Assembly: GCA_936432065.2 (NCBI GenBank)
Contig: OW386285.2
Span: forward strand, 43,021,920 to 43,085,919
DNA: 64,000 nucleotides
Reading direction: 5' to 3'
From: Rutpela maculata
Taxonomy: Eukaryota; Arthropoda; Insecta; Coleoptera; Cerambycidae
Of the stretch, positions 60,765-64,000 are shown piece by piece. The notes below the pieces were generated by a model that searched no databases, was not told the DNA's origin, and saw only the letters and a list, made by a program, of their open reading frames with translations. Numbering within the stretch: the first letter of the stretch is position 1; every line of letters begins with the position of its first letter. Both the position numbers and the translations under genes were made by a program.

Positions 60765-61097
60765 ATGTCATCTCCTCGAAGTTTGAGAAAAGACAGTTTA
60801 GTGTATCTCGTAGGTAGTTTTTCACCACAGATTATTGGAAGCAAGCTTCCTTCCAATAAACAAGTTTTAAGTGTACTTTTTTTAACCTGCGAGAAATGAA
60901 ATTGAATTTGCGTGTAATAAACGAAGTAATTGTTTTATGGCACAAAGCGCGTATTCCAGCACATGATGTGTATTCCAGCACGTTAAAAAAGTAGAAAGCC
61001 TCTATGAAGAATTAAGAGCTCTGCAGAAAAGTTCTCATATAGCAAGCAAAATTGATAAGCAGAAAGAAACATCTTTTGTGGATAAATTAGACGATTA
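60765..61097 (+). pseudogene. Decayed transposon-associated protein, 5' part
   Basis: From ATG 60765 the frame reads MSSPRSLRKDSLVYLVGSFS, then KLPSNKQVLSVLF. A one-base slip within the T run near 60878 restores FNLREMKLNLRV and VLWHKARIPAHDV. Another slip near 60990 restores VESLYEELRALQKSSHIASK and FVDKLDD. The block order is a protein family I recall as uncharacterised and multi-copy in arthropods, which suggests transposon origin. No enzymatic motif is visible. A short duplication (GTATTCCAGCAC twice, 60951-60980) adds to the decay. The reading is cut at 61097 by the foldback and resumes at 63183. Confidence 0.6.
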
Positions 61098-63182
61098 CAC
61101 AGCCACACAAAAAAAAATAAAAGAACAAAGCAGCAAACCAGGCCCATGTATTCCTATGTATTTTCGGTCGCTGAATCCGAATCCGGGGTCAAAAAAAATT
61201 GTACACGTACACCCCCAAAATCATTAGCTAGAGCCAAAAAACACCCCTGAAATGAGGTAAAAAGAATATTAAGCTACGAGTATAGCTGTTACATCTCAAT
61301 CAATCGAATTATACAAATTTAGGTTAAACAGCAGCGTACATACAATAGATATGAAACACACCCCGAGGGAGGGGTGAAAACTAGCCCCCATATATAAAAA
61401 AAACGATCCAAAACAGCAATGACTGCTGAAAAAGCTCAAAATCTCTAAGTTTTATTAAAGTGATAAGAAACTGCATCAGGTCCGACGTAATCTTCATAAA
61501 CTGCCCCTATAGAGTTGAGAACAACCACCTCCAAGTTTAAAGGACACGAGAAAACCAAGAAAAACGTAAAATGCAACAGGATTTCCATTTTCATGGATGC
61601 TATGATTGGCTGAAATTGCGTAGTACTCTAAAATGAGAATTAGAAACTTACGTACCATCAACATTCTACAGTGTTAACCCTCAGAGGGTGTGAAAACTAC
61701 CCCCTATATAAGGTTTGACTATAAAAAGTTACAGTGACTTCTATAAAAATTCGAAACACCTGCGTTGTGTGGAAGAAAGAAGAAACTAGACTATGTTCGA
61801 CGCTGTGCTTGAAAACCACCCCCACGGGGTTGAGAGACGCCACCCCTATAAAAAAAACTATGGGAATGAAACGAATAAGCAACAGTATAGCTTTTTCGTT
61901 ACATCTTCAATTACGGTAGTTTACATCCTTTCTGGGGGTGTTACTTAATAACATTTAGAGTTTCAAACTCTAAGTGTGCAAGGCGATTTTTGCCAATCAT
62001 AGCATCCATAAAAATGTAAATCCGGTTAGCTTCTCTCTGTTTTTCCAGCATCCTACAGATATTGGGGTAGTATCTCGCAACCCCGTGGGGGTGGTTTTCA
62101 AGCACATCGTCGAACATAGTCTAGTTTCTTCTCTCTTCCACACAACGCAGGTGTTTCAGGTGTTTCGAATTTTTATAGAAGTCACTATAACTTTTTAAAG
62201 CATTCAAAACGTAACAAAGGATATAGAGTGTCGGATTACAATTACTAATTAATAACATCAGGCCATAAGCTTCGGAACTCTCTATTACGTATGAAGGGAA
62301 TATGCTGATTAAACATTTCTCAAACATATAAATAGTCCAGAATGAATGGACAGTGGCAGTCCATTCTGGGGACCCATCTCCTCCTGACATGTGCTTGTGG
62401 TAAGAAAACTTTATTTGTTATTTAATTCATATTTTGTGACTTTGTTGTTTGGCTGCAACCATTAGTTGATTAATAAATGTTATTGACTATTTAATTGTGT
62501 TTGATAATTTTCTAACAGAAAAACCTCTCGCAGGCCAAGTGGCCCTTATTGTGGCCGTTTTAATTTGGCGGTCGTGACAATAGTTAAATCTTACATAGGG
62601 GATAGTTTTCACATCCTCTGAGGGTACGTACGTACTTGATGGTACGTAAGTTTCTAGTTCTATTTTAGAGTACTTCGCAATTTGAGCCAATCATAGCATC
62701 CATGAAAATAGAAATCCTGTTGGATTTTACGTTTTTTCTTGTTGTTTTCGTGTCCTTTGAACTTGAAGGTGGTTGTTCTCAACCCTATAGGGGCAGTTTA
62801 TGAAGATTACGTCGTACCTGATGTAGTTTCTTAACACTTTAACAAAACTTAGACATTTCGAGCTTTTTCAGCAGTCATTGCTGTTTTGGATCAATTTTTT
62901 TATATATGGGGGCTAGTTTTCGCCCCTCCCTGGGGGTGTGTTTCATATCTATTGTATGTACGCTGCTGTTTAACCTTAATTTGTATAATTCGATTGATTA
63001 AGAAGTAACAACTATTCTGGTAGCTTAATCTTCTTTTTATCCCATTTCAGGGGTGTTTCTTGGCTCTAGCTAATGATTTTGGGGGTGTACGATTTTTTTT
63101 GACCCCGGATTCGGATTCATCGACCGAAAATACATGGGTCTGGTTCGCTGCTTTGAACTTTTATTTTTTTTGTGGGGCTGTG
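61098..63182. mobile_element. 2.1-kb foldback element with TTA duplication
   Basis: The ends CACAGCCACACAAAAA (61098) and TTTTTTTGTGGGGCTGTG (63182) are near complements. TTA flanks both (61095-61097 and 63183-63185). The left arm pairs with the right. 61119-61700 matches about 62620-63165, and 61720-61850 matches about 62062-62196. The right arm contains an extra block at about 62200-62570, and within it a hairpin CCAGAATGAATGGAC / GTCCATTCTGG. The 3-bp TTA duplication fits PIF/Harbinger-type mobilisation, though no transposase is present. All open frames inside are shadows of the arms. Confidence 0.85.
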
Positions 63183-63480
63183 TTATTTGTCATTGCTCAT
63201 GCAAACGTCTTTGAAATAATAAAGATAGAGGAAGACAAACTATTTTTACTCAGTCAATGGACAAAGGGAAAACCAGATTTCATGTATGGTATCGATAGAA
63301 AACTAACTGAATAGGAGAAAAAAGTGGAAGAACGAAGAATCTTGAACGAATGGAGAGTACTCATAATGAGTACTCTAAGATATGTAGCTTTTAAAGTTAC
63401 CTCAGTACGAAAATTCAAATCTCTACTTCTAAAAATAAAAGCAGTCTTAATATTAAATATGTCACACTGCACTTAAATGT
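63183..63480 (+). pseudogene. Decayed transposon-associated protein, 3' part
   Basis: Immediately after the foldback the frame reads LFVIAHANVFEIIKIEEDKL and FLLSQWTKGKPDFMYGIDRK. It then runs past a stop (63312-63314) to KKVEERRILNEW. This continues the protein begun at 60765. The combination FVDKLDD, LF-IAHA, then IEEDKLFLLSQ, then GKP, then GIDRKLTE is the order I associate with that family. Joining the two halves needs a one-base adjustment at the junction, so the copy was already decayed or slipped at insertion. The last part, up to about 63480, is diverged. Confidence 0.6.
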
Positions 63481-64000
63481 ATTTTATTCAATTTGATTCA
63501 TTTTTGTATTAGATATACGTCATTCCCATTTTGTAACTGGTCTTGCAGCGTTAGATGGCGCATGAATAACATAAAAATATGTAAAATATTCAATATTTCA
63601 ATTGTTAGCATCTAAAAAGTGTAAATCCTGTAAACATATAATTTCCTCACCAGTCGCAGCATAACAACGTGCATTTTTTCCTACCATCGCCATCGTTATT
63701 TGTATTATAGCTCATTGTGTACTCGTTTTATTGTAGTGAAACAATGATACATTCACTTTTATTGGGGACAACCGTAAATTTATGTATTTCAAACATTTGA
63801 ATTGGGATGTGGCTCCATTGATATGCTAATTTACGCTAGGTCTGAAGAACCTTTTCAGTGTAATGTGAGAAAATAAATTATCATTGTCTCTTTTAAATAG
63901 TATTTGACAGATTATTTTCCTGGACAATATCAATGTCTTTGAATTAGTAGAGATGAAGATCTAATCCACTGGTACAATACGGTTATGAATAAATTTTGAA
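63481..64000. other. No gene; contains right inverted copy
   Basis: AGATGGCGC lies at 63553-63561 in a GC-richer word. The right 58-bp inverted copy is at 63859-63916. Otherwise AT-rich and featureless. Confidence 0.45.
63859..63916. repeat. Right copy of the 58-bp inverted pair
   Basis: Begins TGTAATGTGAGAAAATAAAT and ends ACAGATTATT. It is the complement of 59353-59410 with one mismatch. With that copy it encloses about 4.4 kb that includes the decayed protein at 60765/63183. Confidence 0.9.

Noticed and set aside
61697..62198. ORFs of 61-74 codons around 61.7-62.2 kb
   Set aside because: They read through the paired arms of the foldback in both directions and so repeat one another.

Overview
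The window looks like a stretch of a strongly AT-rich, transposon-laden arthropod nuclear genome, most likely an insect. The reasons are a split coding exon with canonical GT/AG sites, many decayed non-LTR (LINE) fragments, tRNA-headed SINEs, solo LTRs, a THAP/P-element-type transposase relic, and dense foldback (MITE-like) elements carrying TA, TTA or TTAA target duplications. A beetle is my guess from general repeat style only. Nothing suggests bacteria, an organelle or a virus. No intact gene is present, and almost every open frame listed as 60-130 codons is chance or transposon debris.

Host gene: the only segment I would defend as host coding sequence is one 123-bp phase 0-0 exon on the + strand (37291-37413). 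It encodes 41 residues resembling the spectrin-repeat/CCDC141-like coiled-coil family. A possible 55-bp downstream exon (37788-37842) is much weaker. The rest of the window would then be intron or flank of that gene.

Layout. 1-2.6 kb: nothing recognisable. 2.6-5.3 kb: three decayed minus-strand LINE pieces. 6.3-8.7 kb: tandem foldback repeats and a 1.1-kb element with short inverted ends and a small ORF. 10.0-11.9 kb: an LTR copy broken by a 614-bp TA-flanked MITE, followed by another MITE. 14.7-16.9 kb: a 2.2-kb foldback element that itself contains a TTAA-flanked MITE and a GC-rich palindrome. 17.6-18.1 kb: another MITE. 19.2-23.7 kb: two members of a roughly 650-bp dispersed family and a plus-strand LINE 3' end with a GAA tail. 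25-27.7 kb: a SINE split by a 100-bp MITE, a 127-bp palindrome and a third member of the dispersed family. 28-33 kb: sparse. 33.2-36.2 kb: a LINE, a foldback and a SINE. 36.6-37.8 kb: a foldback and then the host exon. 38.5-42.6 kb: LINE ends and a MITE. 43.3-51.1 kb: two solo LTRs and, between them, a repeat with a Jockey-like LINE inside it. 53.6-54.1 kb: a P-element-like pseudogene. 54.9-55.6 kb: the fourth dispersed-family member. 57.4-57.8 kb: a possible Crypton-like relic cut by a 217-bp palindrome. 59.4-63.9 kb: a 58-bp inverted pair 4.5 kb apart enclosing a decayed protein-coding element, which is interrupted by a 2.1-kb foldback (TTA duplication) and preceded by a retro-insertion with a 13-bp target duplication.

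The most informative biology is the nesting. Several insertions can be ordered because one element splits another with an identifiable target duplication. I found no operon, CRISPR array or genuine RNA gene, and no convincing novel molecular system beyond candidate undescribed transposon families.
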